The notes under the pieces are model-generated. The model worked only from the letters and a program-made list of their open reading frames with translations. It had not been told where the DNA came from and did not search any database. From Actinokineospora bangkokensis (GTDB lineage Bacteria; Actinomycetota; Actinomycetes; Mycobacteriales; Pseudonocardiaceae): a stretch of DNA of 64,000 nucleotides. Both the position numbers and the translations under genes were made by a program. The stretch is taken from positions 679,902 through 743,901 of the forward strand of contig NZ_MKQR01000007.1 in assembly GCF_001940455.1 (NCBI RefSeq). The letters run 5' to 3'. This document shows, piece by piece, positions 12,520-20,446 of the stretch. Numbering within the stretch: the first letter of the stretch is position 1; each line of letters starts with the position of its first letter.

Positions 12520-13707
12520 GTGAAGACCCTGGACGACCTCATCGCCGAGGGTGTGGCGGGTCGGCGCGTGCTCGTGCGCGCCGACCTCAACGTCCCGCTC
12601 GACGGCGAGACCATCACCGACGACGGCCGCATCCGCGCGGCGCTGCCCACCCTCCAGGCGCTCACCGGCGCCGGGGCCAAGGTGGTCGTCGCCGCGCACC
12701 TCGGCCGCCCCAAGGGCGCCCCCGAGCCCCGGTACTCGCTGGCCCCGGTGGCCCGCAGGCTGGGTGAGCTGCTCGGCGCCGACGTCGCGCTCGCCACCGA
12801 CGTGGTGGGCGAGTCCGCCCGGGCCACCGTGGCCGGGCTGGCCGACGGCGGCGTCGCCCTGCTGGAGAACGTCCGCTTCGAGGCGCGCGAGACCAGCAAG
12901 GACGAGGCCGAGCGGTCGGCGCTGGCGGACGAGTACGCCGCGCTGGCGGACGCGTTCGTCTCCGACGGCTTCGGCGTCGTGCACCGCAAGCAGGCGTCGG
13001 TCTACGACGTGGCCGCCAAGCTGCCTGCCTACGCCGGTGGCCTGGTGCTGGCCGAGGTCGACGTGCTCAAGCAGCTCACCGGCGAGCCCGCTCGCCCCTA
13101 CGTGGTGGTGCTCGGCGGGTCGAAGGTGTCGGACAAGCTGGCCGTGATCGAGTCGCTGCTGCCCAAGGTGGACGCGATCCTCGTCGGCGGCGGCATGTGC
13201 TTCACCTTCCTGGCCGCCGAGGGCCTGGGCGTCGGTGACTCGCTGCTGGAAGCCGAGATGATCGACACCTGCAAGCGGCTGCTCGCGGACAACCCCGGCA
13301 AGGTCCTGCTGCCCGCCGACGTGGTCATCGCCGACGAGTTCTCCGCCGACGCCAGCACCCACACCGTGCTGGCGGCCAACATCCGCGAGGGGTGGAAGGG
13401 CCTGGACATCGGCCCCATCACCGTCGAGCGGTACTCGGAGGTCATCGCGGGCGCGGGCACGGTCTTCTGGAACGGGCCCATGGGCGTGTTCGAGCTGGCC
13501 CCGTTCGCCGAGGGCACCCGCGGCGTCGCGCAGGCGATCGTGGACTCACCGGCGTACTCGGTGGTCGGCGGTGGCGACTCCGCCGCCGCCGTGCGGCAGC
13601 TGGGCCTGCCCGAGGACGGCTTCTCGCACATCTCCACCGGCGGCGGCGCGTCGCTGGAGTACCTGGAGGGCAAGCAGCTCCCCGGCGTCGCGGTCCTGGG
13701 GGCGTGA
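12520..13707 (+). CDS. pgk: Phosphoglycerate kinase
   Basis: 395 residues, full length. It transfers phosphate from 1,3-bisphosphoglycerate to ADP. Motifs: [14 protein letters not shown] near the N-terminus, AHLGRPKG, the interdomain hinge region [13 protein letters not shown], and the nucleotide-binding C-terminal block WNGPMGVFE followed by [11 protein letters not shown] and [13 protein letters not shown]. Two separated Rossmann domains as expected. GTG start; the stop overlaps the tpiA ATG by one base (TGATG), so the two are coupled. Confidence 0.98.
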   Translation: MKTLDDLIAEGVAGRRVLVRADLNVPLDGETITDDGRIRAALPTLQALTGAGAKVVVAAHLGRPKGAPEPRYSLAPVARRLGELLGADVALATDVVGESARATVAGLADGGVALLENVRFEARETSKDEAERSALADEYAALADAFVSDGFGVVHRKQASVYDVAAKLPAYAGGLVLAEVDVLKQLTGEPARPYVVVLGGSKVSDKLAVIESLLPKVDAILVGGGMCFTFLAAEGLGVGDSLLEAEMIDTCKRLLADNPGKVLLPADVVIADEFSADASTHTVLAANIREGWKGLDIGPITVERYSEVIAGAGTVFWNGPMGVFELAPFAEGTRGVAQAIVDSPAYSVVGGGDSAAAVRQLGLPEDGFSHISTGGGASLEYLEGKQLPGVAVLGA

Positions 13708-14492
13708 TGGCGCGCCAGGTCCTCATCGCGGGCAACTGGAAGATGAACCTCAACCACCTGGAGGCCATCGCCCTGGTGCAGAAGATCGCCTTCTCGCTGC
13801 CGGAGAAGTACTACGCCAAGGTCGAGGTGGCGGTGCTGCCGCCGTTCACCGACATCCGGTCCATCCAGACCATGGTGGACGGCGACAAGCTCCTGCTGCG
13901 CTACGGCGCCCAGGACATCTCCCGGTACGACTCGGGCGCCTACACCGGCGAGGTCTCCGGGCCCATGCTCGCCAAGCTGGGCTGCACCTACGTCACCGTC
14001 GGCCACTCCGAGCGCCGCGAGTACCACGGCGAGACCGACGAGCTGGTCAACCTCAAGGTCAAGGCCGCGCTCAAGCACGGGATCACCCCGATCCTGTGCC
14101 TGGGCGAGCGGCTGGAGGTCCGCGAGGCGGGCGGGCACGTCGAGCACTGCACCGAGCAGGTCGTGGCGGGGTTGAAGGGGCTCAAGGCCGAGCAGGCCAA
14201 GGGCGTCGTCATCGCCTACGAGCCGGTGTGGGCGATCGGCACGGGCAAGGTGGCCACCGCCGCCGACGCCCAGGAGGTGTGCAAGGCGCTGCGGGCGACG
14301 CTGGCCGACAAGTACGGCGACGAGGTCGCCGCCGCGGTCCGGATCCTCTACGGGGGGTCGGTGAAGTCCGGGAGCATCGCGGAGCTGGTGGCCCAGGAGG
14401 ACATCGACGGCGCGCTCGTGGGTGGCGCGAGCTTGCAGGCCGAGGAGTTCACCAAGCTGTGCGCGCTGGCCGCGGGCGGCCCGCTGCCGTAG
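13707..14492 (+). CDS. tpiA: Triosephosphate isomerase
   Basis: 261 residues forming a single TIM barrel that interconverts dihydroxyacetone phosphate and glyceraldehyde 3-phosphate. Catalytic residues are visible: Lys12 in NWKMN, His100 in GHSERR, Glu172 in [10 protein letters not shown]; the phosphate loop is YGGSVKSGS. Third gene of gap-pgk-tpiA. In related genomes secG follows directly; here a GH64-like gene on the opposite strand intervenes after a strong terminator. Confidence 0.98.
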   Translation: MARQVLIAGNWKMNLNHLEAIALVQKIAFSLPEKYYAKVEVAVLPPFTDIRSIQTMVDGDKLLLRYGAQDISRYDSGAYTGEVSGPMLAKLGCTYVTVGHSERREYHGETDELVNLKVKAALKHGITPILCLGERLEVREAGGHVEHCTEQVVAGLKGLKAEQAKGVVIAYEPVWAIGTGKVATAADAQEVCKALRATLADKYGDEVAAAVRILYGGSVKSGSIAELVAQEDIDGALVGGASLQAEEFTKLCALAAGGPLP

Positions 14493-14511
14493 TGCGGCGG
14501 TGGTGCGTGGT

Positions 14512-14544
14512 GGAGGGGCGCCGGGGTTCTCCCGGCGCCCCTCC
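14512..14544. terminator. Bidirectional terminator between tpiA and the GH64 gene
   Basis: Perfect 14-bp stem (14512-14525 with 14531-14544) and a 5-base loop GTTCT, placed between two convergent stop codons. Confidence 0.8.
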
Positions 14545-14555
14545 GTCGTCCCCGG

Positions 14556-15707
14556 TCAGAAGCGTGTGGCGGTGACGGTCATCGCGGTGGGGGAGAAGTC
14601 CTCGATGTAGGAGGCGTGCTCGCAGACGTCGTCGAAGGCGAAGCCGTACGCCTTGCCGTCCACGGTGTTCTCGTGCATGGCCCGGGAGTAGTGGTTGCTG
14701 GCGGCGATCGTGTAGTAGGCGGTCGGGTCCACGACCGGCTGGGCGGCGGTGCTGAGCAGCACGCCCCGGTTGAGGCCCGCGCCGAGGACGGCGGCCACGG
14801 GGCCGGTGACGCCGTCGTTGGGGGCGGCGAGGGCGCCATCGCAGAACAGGGCGTCGCGGGTGGAGGGCTTGGCGAACGGGCGCACGCCGTTGGTGAAGGC
14901 GAACTGGCCGTCCTGGACGCGACCGGTGAACGTGGTGCCGTTGGCCGAGACGACCAGGTCCCGCGTGCTGTAGCGGTCCCAGACCTCGTCGATGTGGGCG
15001 GCGAGGAAGTCCGCGCTGAACCGGCCCGAGTCGAGGCCGTGGCCGGGGGAGATGACCCGGGTGTCGCCGACGACCAGCCCCGCGAAGCCCGCCGCCGCGC
15101 CCACCGCGCCGAACACGCGGGACCGGCCGCCCTCCGACAAGCGGCCGGTCGACTGGGTGCGCCTGCCCACGAGGTCGATGGCGAGCGGGACCGAGAGCAT
15201 GTCCACCATCGTGGTGTTGCAGTGCATGCCGGTGTCGTCGTAGGTGAACTCGACGCAGTCGTGCAGCACCCCGAAGTTGGGGTCGGACTCGACCCAGCCC
15301 GCCGGGTGCGCCAGCGCGTCGCCGGGGTTGGCCCGGAACTTGAGCTTCTGCCCGACCGCCAGGTAGAGGCGGCCGGAGATGCCCTGGGGCAGGGGCACCA
15401 TGCGCTCGCCGTCGACGGGCAGCGCGTAGTCGGTGTAGCCGTCGCTGCCGTTGTCGGTGGTCGACACCGGCACCGCGGCGCCCTCGGCGGTGACGTGCAC
15501 CTGCCTGCCGGTGGCCAGGTCGGTGCCGACGACGTAGGCGAACAGGGTCTCCCCGGCGTGCGCGCCGGTGTCGTTGACGACGCGGACCGGCAGCGCCGCG
15601 CGGGGGGACACCACGCGGGTCGAGGCCGAGGACGGGGTGGTGCCGAGGAACGGGGCGGTCGCGGCGGCCGCGGCCACGCCGCCGAGGAAGCTCCTCCGGT
15701 TGATCAT
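14556..15707 (-). CDS. Tat-secreted GH64-type beta-1,3-glucanase-like protein
   Basis: 383 residues from ATG (MINRRSFLGG), a textbook twin-arginine signal (NRRSFLGG) with cleavage around SSAST. The mature part has the features of glycoside hydrolase family 64, thaumatin-like laminaripentaose-producing glucanases: VRVVNDTGAHAGETLFAYVVG at the start, CVEFTYDDTGMHCNTTMVDM in the middle with candidate catalytic acids, and the terminal CEHASYIEDFSPTAMTVT. Such enzymes cut fungal beta-1,3-glucan. Upstream in-frame codons are ignored because the Tat motif begins immediately after this ATG. Catalytic residues were not aligned, so activity is inferred. Confidence 0.82.
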   Translation of the reverse strand: MINRRSFLGGVAAAAATAPFLGTTPSSASTRVVSPRAALPVRVVNDTGAHAGETLFAYVVGTDLATGRQVHVTAEGAAVPVSTTDNGSDGYTDYALPVDGERMVPLPQGISGRLYLAVGQKLKFRANPGDALAHPAGWVESDPNFGVLHDCVEFTYDDTGMHCNTTMVDMLSVPLAIDLVGRRTQSTGRLSEGGRSRVFGAVGAAAGFAGLVVGDTRVISPGHGLDSGRFSADFLAAHIDEVWDRYSTRDLVVSANGTTFTGRVQDGQFAFTNGVRPFAKPSTRDALFCDGALAAPNDGVTGPVAAVLGAGLNRGVLLSTAAQPVVDPTAYYTIAASNHYSRAMHENTVDGKAYGFAFDDVCEHASYIEDFSPTAMTVTATRF

Positions 15708-15952
15708 CGTCCAACTCCCTTGGTGGGCGGGATCGTGCAGGGGACCCCGATTGTCGGCACGGTTTGTTCCCCGGCACAACAAATTCGCCCGGATGGTCCA
15801 GACCAGTTGGGGGGCGCCCGCGCGGGGGCGGCGCCCGCGGGGCCGGTCGCGGACGGGGTCGGGTGGCGACCGCGCGCACGCGGGGCGGTGCTCGTCCCCG
15901 GGGCGGGCACCAGGTAGCCTGTGATCTCCACTGCCACCACAGCGAGGATGAA

Positions 15953-16189
15953 ATGGTCGTCCTGATCCTGCAGATCGCCCTGATCGTCACCAGCCTGCTG
16001 CTGATCCTGCTGGTGCTGCTGCACCGCGGTCGCGGCGGCGGCCTGTCCTCGCTGTTCGGCGGCGGGATGCAGTCCAGCCTGTCCGGGTCGAGCGTGGTGG
16101 AGAAGAACCTGGACCGGATCACCCTGTTCATCGGGTCGATCTGGATCATCTGCGTCATCGGCCTCGGCCTGCTGGTCAAGATCAGTTGA
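15953..16189 (+). CDS. secG: Preprotein translocase subunit SecG
   Basis: 78 residues. Two transmembrane helices (residues 2-23 and about 56-75) flank the SecG loop HRGRGGGLSSLFGGGMQSS. SecG associates with SecYE and assists SecA-driven export. TAGCCT (15915-15920) is a plausible -10 box upstream. It is the usual end of the gap-pgk-tpi-secG string but is now separated from tpiA by an opposed gene and so needs its own promoter. An in-frame ATG two codons further upstream is less likely. Confidence 0.93.
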   Translation: MVVLILQIALIVTSLLLILLVLLHRGRGGGLSSLFGGGMQSSLSGSSVVEKNLDRITLFIGSIWIICVIGLGLLVKIS

Positions 16190-16283
16190 GCGCCCGCCCG
16201 CTCGGGCGGGCGGCGCAGTCCTTGCGACCCGGTGCGGGCAGAGCGCCGGGTTTCCCAATCACGCGGTGGGGGTGTGAACACCA

Positions 16284-16625
16284 ATGGCCGGTGGCAACGC
16301 GATCCGGGGTACCCGGGTCGGTGCTGGTCCGATGGGTGAGTCCGAGCGGGGCGAGTCCGCCCCTCGGCAGCGGGTGTCCTACTGGTGCGCCAACGGCCAC
16401 GAGTCCCGCCCGGCGTTCGCGCTGGACGCCGAGCGGCCGGAGTCCTGGGACTGCCCGAGGTGCGGCCTGCCCGGCGGCCTCGACGAGCAGGCGCCGCCCA
16501 AGGCCCCGCGCAACGAGCCCTACAAGACGCACCTGGCCTACGTGAAGGAGCGCCGCTCCGACGAGGACGGCGAGGCCATCCTCGCCGAGGCGCTGGCCAA
16601 GCTCCGCGCCAAGCGCGAGCTGTAG
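16284..16625 (+). CDS. rbpA: RbpA-family RNA polymerase-binding protein
   Basis: 113 residues. The N-terminus NAIRGTRVGAGPMGESERGESAPR and the C-terminal LAYVKERRSDEDGEAILAEALAKL match the short RbpA-like protein found next to secG in actinomycetes. A zinc-ribbon-like core has Cys35, His39 (CANGH) and Cys57, Cys60 (CPRC). RbpA proteins bind RNA polymerase and group I/II sigma factors and stabilise open complexes; this secG-linked form is a paralogue of the mycobacterial RbpA, so the exact partner is uncertain. ATG start 94 bases after secG. Confidence 0.82.
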   Translation: MAGGNAIRGTRVGAGPMGESERGESAPRQRVSYWCANGHESRPAFALDAERPESWDCPRCGLPGGLDEQAPPKAPRNEPYKTHLAYVKERRSDEDGEAILAEALAKLRAKREL

Positions 16626-16680
16626 TACCCAAGCGCTAGGACCCGAGCGCGCCGCGGCCCCCGCCTGGGCGGGGACCGCC

Positions 16681-16711
16681 GTCGTCGAACCCGGCAGTGG
16701 GGTTCGACGAC
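16681..16711. terminator. Terminator after the rbpA-family gene
   Basis: Perfect 12-bp stem (GTCGTCGAACCC at 16681-16692 with 16700-16711), 7-base loop; a weaker CCCCGCC/GGCGGGG hairpin sits just before it. The rest of the 290-base gap to the histidine kinase stop shows no gene. Confidence 0.75.
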
Positions 16712-16915
16712 CGCGCGGGCGATCGTGACGAGGCCCGACCGGGGTGGCACCCCCGGCCGGGCCTCAGCCGTTCCCGGCGCGCCCCGCTCGGCCCCGGTGT
16801 GGCGCGGGGCGTTGCGGTCCGGCCACCCCGGGTCGGGCGGTGGGGCGTGCCCCGGTGAAGCGGCGAGGCCCGGCCAGGTGTCCCCGGGCCGGGCCTCGAT
16901 CGTCGTGCCTGCCGC

Positions 16916-18292
16916 TCAGCCGACCAGGGGGTAGGTGGCGCGCACCGAGAAACCGCCCTCTGGGGTGGGGCCCGCGTCGAAGGTGCCGCCCAGCAGGGTG
17001 GCGCGTTCGCGGAGGCCGAGCAGGCCGTGCCCGCCCGACGGCAGGCCGGGGCCGCGGCGGCGGCGGGGGCGGTCGTTGCGGACCTCCACCAGCAGCTCGG
17101 CCTCCGAGCTGCGGACGCGCACCGAGGCGCGGGAGCCCGAGGCGTGCTTGCGGACGTTGGTCAGCGCCTCCTGAACGGTGCGGTAGGCCGCGCGCGAGAC
17201 CGGGCCGGGCAGGCGCCCGGGGGCGGTGTCGATGGCGAGGTTGATCTTGACGTCGCCGCCCTCGACGAGGTCGCCGACCTCGTCGAGGCCGGGCTGGGCG
17301 TCCTCCTCGTCGCCGCCAGAGCGCAGCACGCCGACCAGTTCGCGCAGCTCCTCCAGGGTCTTGGTGCTCAGCGCCCGGATCGTCTCGGCGGCCTCGGCCG
17401 ACTCCGCGTCCTTGGCGCCGACCTTGAGCGCGCCCGCCTGCATGGCGATGAGGGTGACCTGGTGGGACACCACGTCGTGCATCTCCCTGGCCAGCTTGGC
17501 GCGCTCGGCGGAGCGGACGGTGGCCGCGTAGAGCCGCTTCTCCCGCTCCCGGCTGCGGTCGAGCTGGCGGATGCGGGCGAACAGCTGCGCGCGCACGGTC
17601 ACCAGCAGCCCGATGGCCACCGGCATGCCCGCCACGATCACCCCGTAGATGGCGTCGAGCACGTGCTGGCGCAGGGTCATCTCGGCGAAGGCGTCGTAGG
17701 GCCACACCATGAACCGCGACGCCCAGACCAGCACCACCCCCACCGCGGTGCGCCAGGTGGTGCCGTACCGCATGGCGAGGGTGCCCAGCGCGACCATCGC
17801 CGCCAGCTGCGCCCAGCCGTAGAAGAAGCCGGGGATGACCAGCAGCACGGTGAGGAAGGGCAGGTGCCTGCGCAGCAGCAGCGCCGGGACCGCCAGCCAG
17901 GACAGCCAGATCGCGGCGGCGTCGATCTCCGGGGGCACCACCAGCCACACGTCCAGCGCGGCGACCAGCACCGCCAGCGCGTCCGAGAGCGGGCCGCGCA
18001 GCGCGGTCGGCCACCGCAGCGCGCCCGGCCAGCGCAGCACGGGGTGCCTGGACGCGGGCGCGGCGCTGGGCGCGGCGGGCTCGGCGACGTGCGGGGTGAC
18101 CGTGTGGGCGACCAGGGCGGCACCTCCTCGCTCGGCGGCGGGCCCGGGCGCCCGGTCCACCGCACCTTCTCTGCCGTCGGACGGTCCGCGCAGCTCAGCG
18201 CGGTCGTGCGCACCCGCGCGCGGGTGGGGCACCCGGCTCGGGGCGGTAGCATCACCGCCGCCCTCGGCAGGGTCGCTCCGGCGCTGTGGCAT
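16916..18292 (-). CDS. Membrane-bound NarL-type sensor histidine kinase
   Basis: 458 residues from the ATG reading MPQRRSDP, which has a GGGAGG ribosome site; upstream codons have none. A disordered Pro/Ala-rich N-terminus (about 1-95) leads to five or so transmembrane helices (about 100-250), a coiled linker, the HisKA_3 dimerisation box REMHDVVSHQ with phospho-acceptor His272, and a HATPase_c domain ending GGHGLLGLRERATLLGG. Such kinases phosphorylate NarL/LuxR response regulators. No response regulator gene adjoins it: the divergent neighbour is pabAB. The signal is unknown. Confidence 0.88.
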   Translation of the reverse strand: MPQRRSDPAEGGGDATAPSRVPHPRAGAHDRAELRGPSDGREGAVDRAPGPAAERGGAALVAHTVTPHVAEPAAPSAAPASRHPVLRWPGALRWPTALRGPLSDALAVLVAALDVWLVVPPEIDAAAIWLSWLAVPALLLRRHLPFLTVLLVIPGFFYGWAQLAAMVALGTLAMRYGTTWRTAVGVVLVWASRFMVWPYDAFAEMTLRQHVLDAIYGVIVAGMPVAIGLLVTVRAQLFARIRQLDRSREREKRLYAATVRSAERAKLAREMHDVVSHQVTLIAMQAGALKVGAKDAESAEAAETIRALSTKTLEELRELVGVLRSGGDEEDAQPGLDEVGDLVEGGDVKINLAIDTAPGRLPGPVSRAAYRTVQEALTNVRKHASGSRASVRVRSSEAELLVEVRNDRPRRRRGPGLPSGGHGLLGLRERATLLGGTFDAGPTPEGGFSVRATYPLVG

Positions 18293-18430
18293 GGCTCGCC
18301 TCCCTGCCGCGAGGACGTGCTGCACGGTCTCGTCACCCATCAAGACAGACAACGGCCGCGATGGGACGCGGGGTTACAAACATCTGTGCGGGAGCAAATG
18401 AACAGTTGCCGTTCAGCGGGAGGGAGACCG

Positions 18431-20446
18431 GTGCGCACCCTGGTCGTCGACAACCACGACTCGTTCACCCAGAACCTCGTGCACGCGCTGGCCGTGCTGG
18501 GCGGGCGGCGCCCGGACGTGGTGCGCAACGACGAGCCGTGGTCCGCCGTGCGCCTGGCCGACTACGACAACGTCGTCGTCGGCCCCGGCCCCGGGCACCC
18601 CGCCACCCCGCGCGACCTGGGGATCAGCCGCGCGGTGCTGGAGCTGGCGCGGCAACCGCTGCTCGGGGTGTGCCTGGGCCACCAGGGGCTGTGCCTGCTC
18701 GCGGGGGCCGAGGTGGGCCCGGCCCCGCAGGTGCGCCACGGCAGGCTCTCGGCGGTGCGCCACGACGGCCGGGAGCTGTTCGCGGGCATCCCGTCGCCCA
18801 CCGAGGTGGTCCGGTACCACTCGCTCGCCGTGCGCGGCGTCCCGGCGGAGCTGGAGGCGACCGCGTGGAGCGACGACGGGGTGCTCATGGGCGTGCGCCA
18901 CCGCCACCGCCCGGCCTGGGGCGTGCAGTTCCACCCCGAGTCGATCCGCACCGAGCACGGGCTGGACCTGCTGGCCAACTTCCAGCGGATGAGCACCGCC
19001 GCGCCCCGACCGCGCGAGGTCATCGCCGCGCGGGCGCGCCCGGCCCGGCTGCGGGTGGTCTCCCGGTCGCTGACCCTGCCGCTGACGGCCGAGGACGTCC
19101 ACGCCGAGCTCTACCGCGACTCCCCGCACGCGTTCTGGCTGGACAGCACCACCCAGGCCCGGTTCGACTTCCTCGGCGACGCGGGCGGTCCGCGGGCCAG
19201 GGTGGCGGCGGCGGACGTGACGACCGGGCTGGTGACCGTCACGCACTCCGACGGGCGGGTGGAGGTGGTCGACCGGCCGTTCCTCGACTGGCTCGACGAC
19301 GACCTGGCCGCGCACCGCGCCACCGCCCCCGACCTGCCGTTCGGGTTCACCCCCGGCTGGGTGGGCTACCTGGGCTACGAGCTCAAAGCCGAGTGCGGCG
19401 CCGCCGCCGCGCACACCGCCCCGGACCCCGACGCGCAGCTGGTGTTCGCCGACCGGGCGGTCGCGGTCGACAACCGCACGGGCGAGCTGCACCTGCTCGC
19501 CTTCGCGGGGGACGAGGGCTGGCTGGACGCCACCGCCGACCGGCTCGCCCGGGTCGTCCCGCGCGACCACACCCCGGCCACCACGGGCGTCACCCCGCTC
19601 GGCCCGCTGACCGCCCGGCACGACCGGGACGCCTACCTGGCCAGGATCGCGGAGTGCCACCGGGTCATCGACCTGGGCGAGAGCTACGAGGTCTGCCTGA
19701 CCAACCAGCTCACCGCCGCGGCCGAGGTCGACGTCCTGGCCGCCTACCGGCACCTGCGCCGGGCCAGCCCGGCGCCGTTCGGCGCGCTGCTGCGGTTCGG
19801 GCCGCTGTCGGTGCTGAGCACCTCGCCGGAGCGGTTCCTGTCGGTCAGCGCGGCGGGGGAGGTCGAGTCGCGCCCGATCAAGGGCACCCGCCCGCGCGGG
19901 TCCACCGCCGAGCAGGACGCCGCGCTGCGCGCCGACCTCGCCGCGTCCGAGAAGGACCTCGCGGAGAACCTGATGATCGTCGACCTGGTGCGCAACGACC
20001 TGGGCGCCACCGCCGACACAGGGAGCGTGAGCGTGCCCGGCCTGTTCGAGGTGGAGACCTACGCGACGGTCCACCAGCTGGTGAGCACCGTGCGCGCCCG
20101 GCTGGCCGCGGACCGGACCCCGGTGGACTGCGTGCGCGCGGCCTTCCCCGGCGGGTCCATGACCGGGGCGCCCAAGGAGCGCACGATGGAGGTGCTCGAC
20201 CGGCTGGAGGGCGGGCCGCGCGGGGTGTACTCGGGGGCCATCGGCTACTTCGCCTGCTCCGGCGCGGTCGACCTGAGCATCGCCATCCGCACCCTGGTGG
20301 TGCGCCCCGGCGAGCTGTCCTGGGGCGTCGGCGGGGCGGTGACGGCGCTGTCGGACCCGGACGCGGAGTTCGAGGAGACCGCCGTCAAGGCCACCGCGGT
20401 CCTCGACCTGCTCGGCGCCCGCTTCCCCGGCCGGGTGGCCACGTGA
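18431..20446 (+). CDS. pabAB: Fused aminodeoxychorismate synthase (PabA-PabB)
   Basis: 671 residues. The first 190 or so form a class I glutamine amidotransferase (VDNHDSFTQNLVHAL, VGPGPGHP, GVCLGHQGL with the nucleophilic Cys, GVQFHPES with the catalytic His). The rest is the chorismate-binding component I, with PIKGTRPRG, ENLMIVDLVRNDLG and FPGGSMTGAPKERTMEVLD. Together they aminate chorismate to 4-amino-4-deoxychorismate. Fused PabAB proteins in actinomycetes are often linked to specialised metabolism (PABA or chloramphenicol-type units). It overlaps the next regulator by 4 bases. An anthranilate synthase fusion is less likely given PIKGT. Confidence 0.92.
   Translation: MRTLVVDNHDSFTQNLVHALAVLGGRRPDVVRNDEPWSAVRLADYDNVVVGPGPGHPATPRDLGISRAVLELARQPLLGVCLGHQGLCLLAGAEVGPAPQVRHGRLSAVRHDGRELFAGIPSPTEVVRYHSLAVRGVPAELEATAWSDDGVLMGVRHRHRPAWGVQFHPESIRTEHGLDLLANFQRMSTAAPRPREVIAARARPARLRVVSRSLTLPLTAEDVHAELYRDSPHAFWLDSTTQARFDFLGDAGGPRARVAAADVTTGLVTVTHSDGRVEVVDRPFLDWLDDDLAAHRATAPDLPFGFTPGWVGYLGYELKAECGAAAAHTAPDPDAQLVFADRAVAVDNRTGELHLLAFAGDEGWLDATADRLARVVPRDHTPATTGVTPLGPLTARHDRDAYLARIAECHRVIDLGESYEVCLTNQLTAAAEVDVLAAYRHLRRASPAPFGALLRFGPLSVLSTSPERFLSVSAAGEVESRPIKGTRPRGSTAEQDAALRADLAASEKDLAENLMIVDLVRNDLGATADTGSVSVPGLFEVETYATVHQLVSTVRARLAADRTPVDCVRAAFPGGSMTGAPKERTMEVLDRLEGGPRGVYSGAIGYFACSGAVDLSIAIRTLVVRPGELSWGVGGAVTALSDPDAEFEETAVKATAVLDLLGARFPGRVAT

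Noticed and set aside
17027..18430. In-frame N-terminal extension of pabAB to 1139 residues
   Set aside because: The extra part is antisense to the histidine kinase; the PabA domain begins right at the GTG with GGGAG site.
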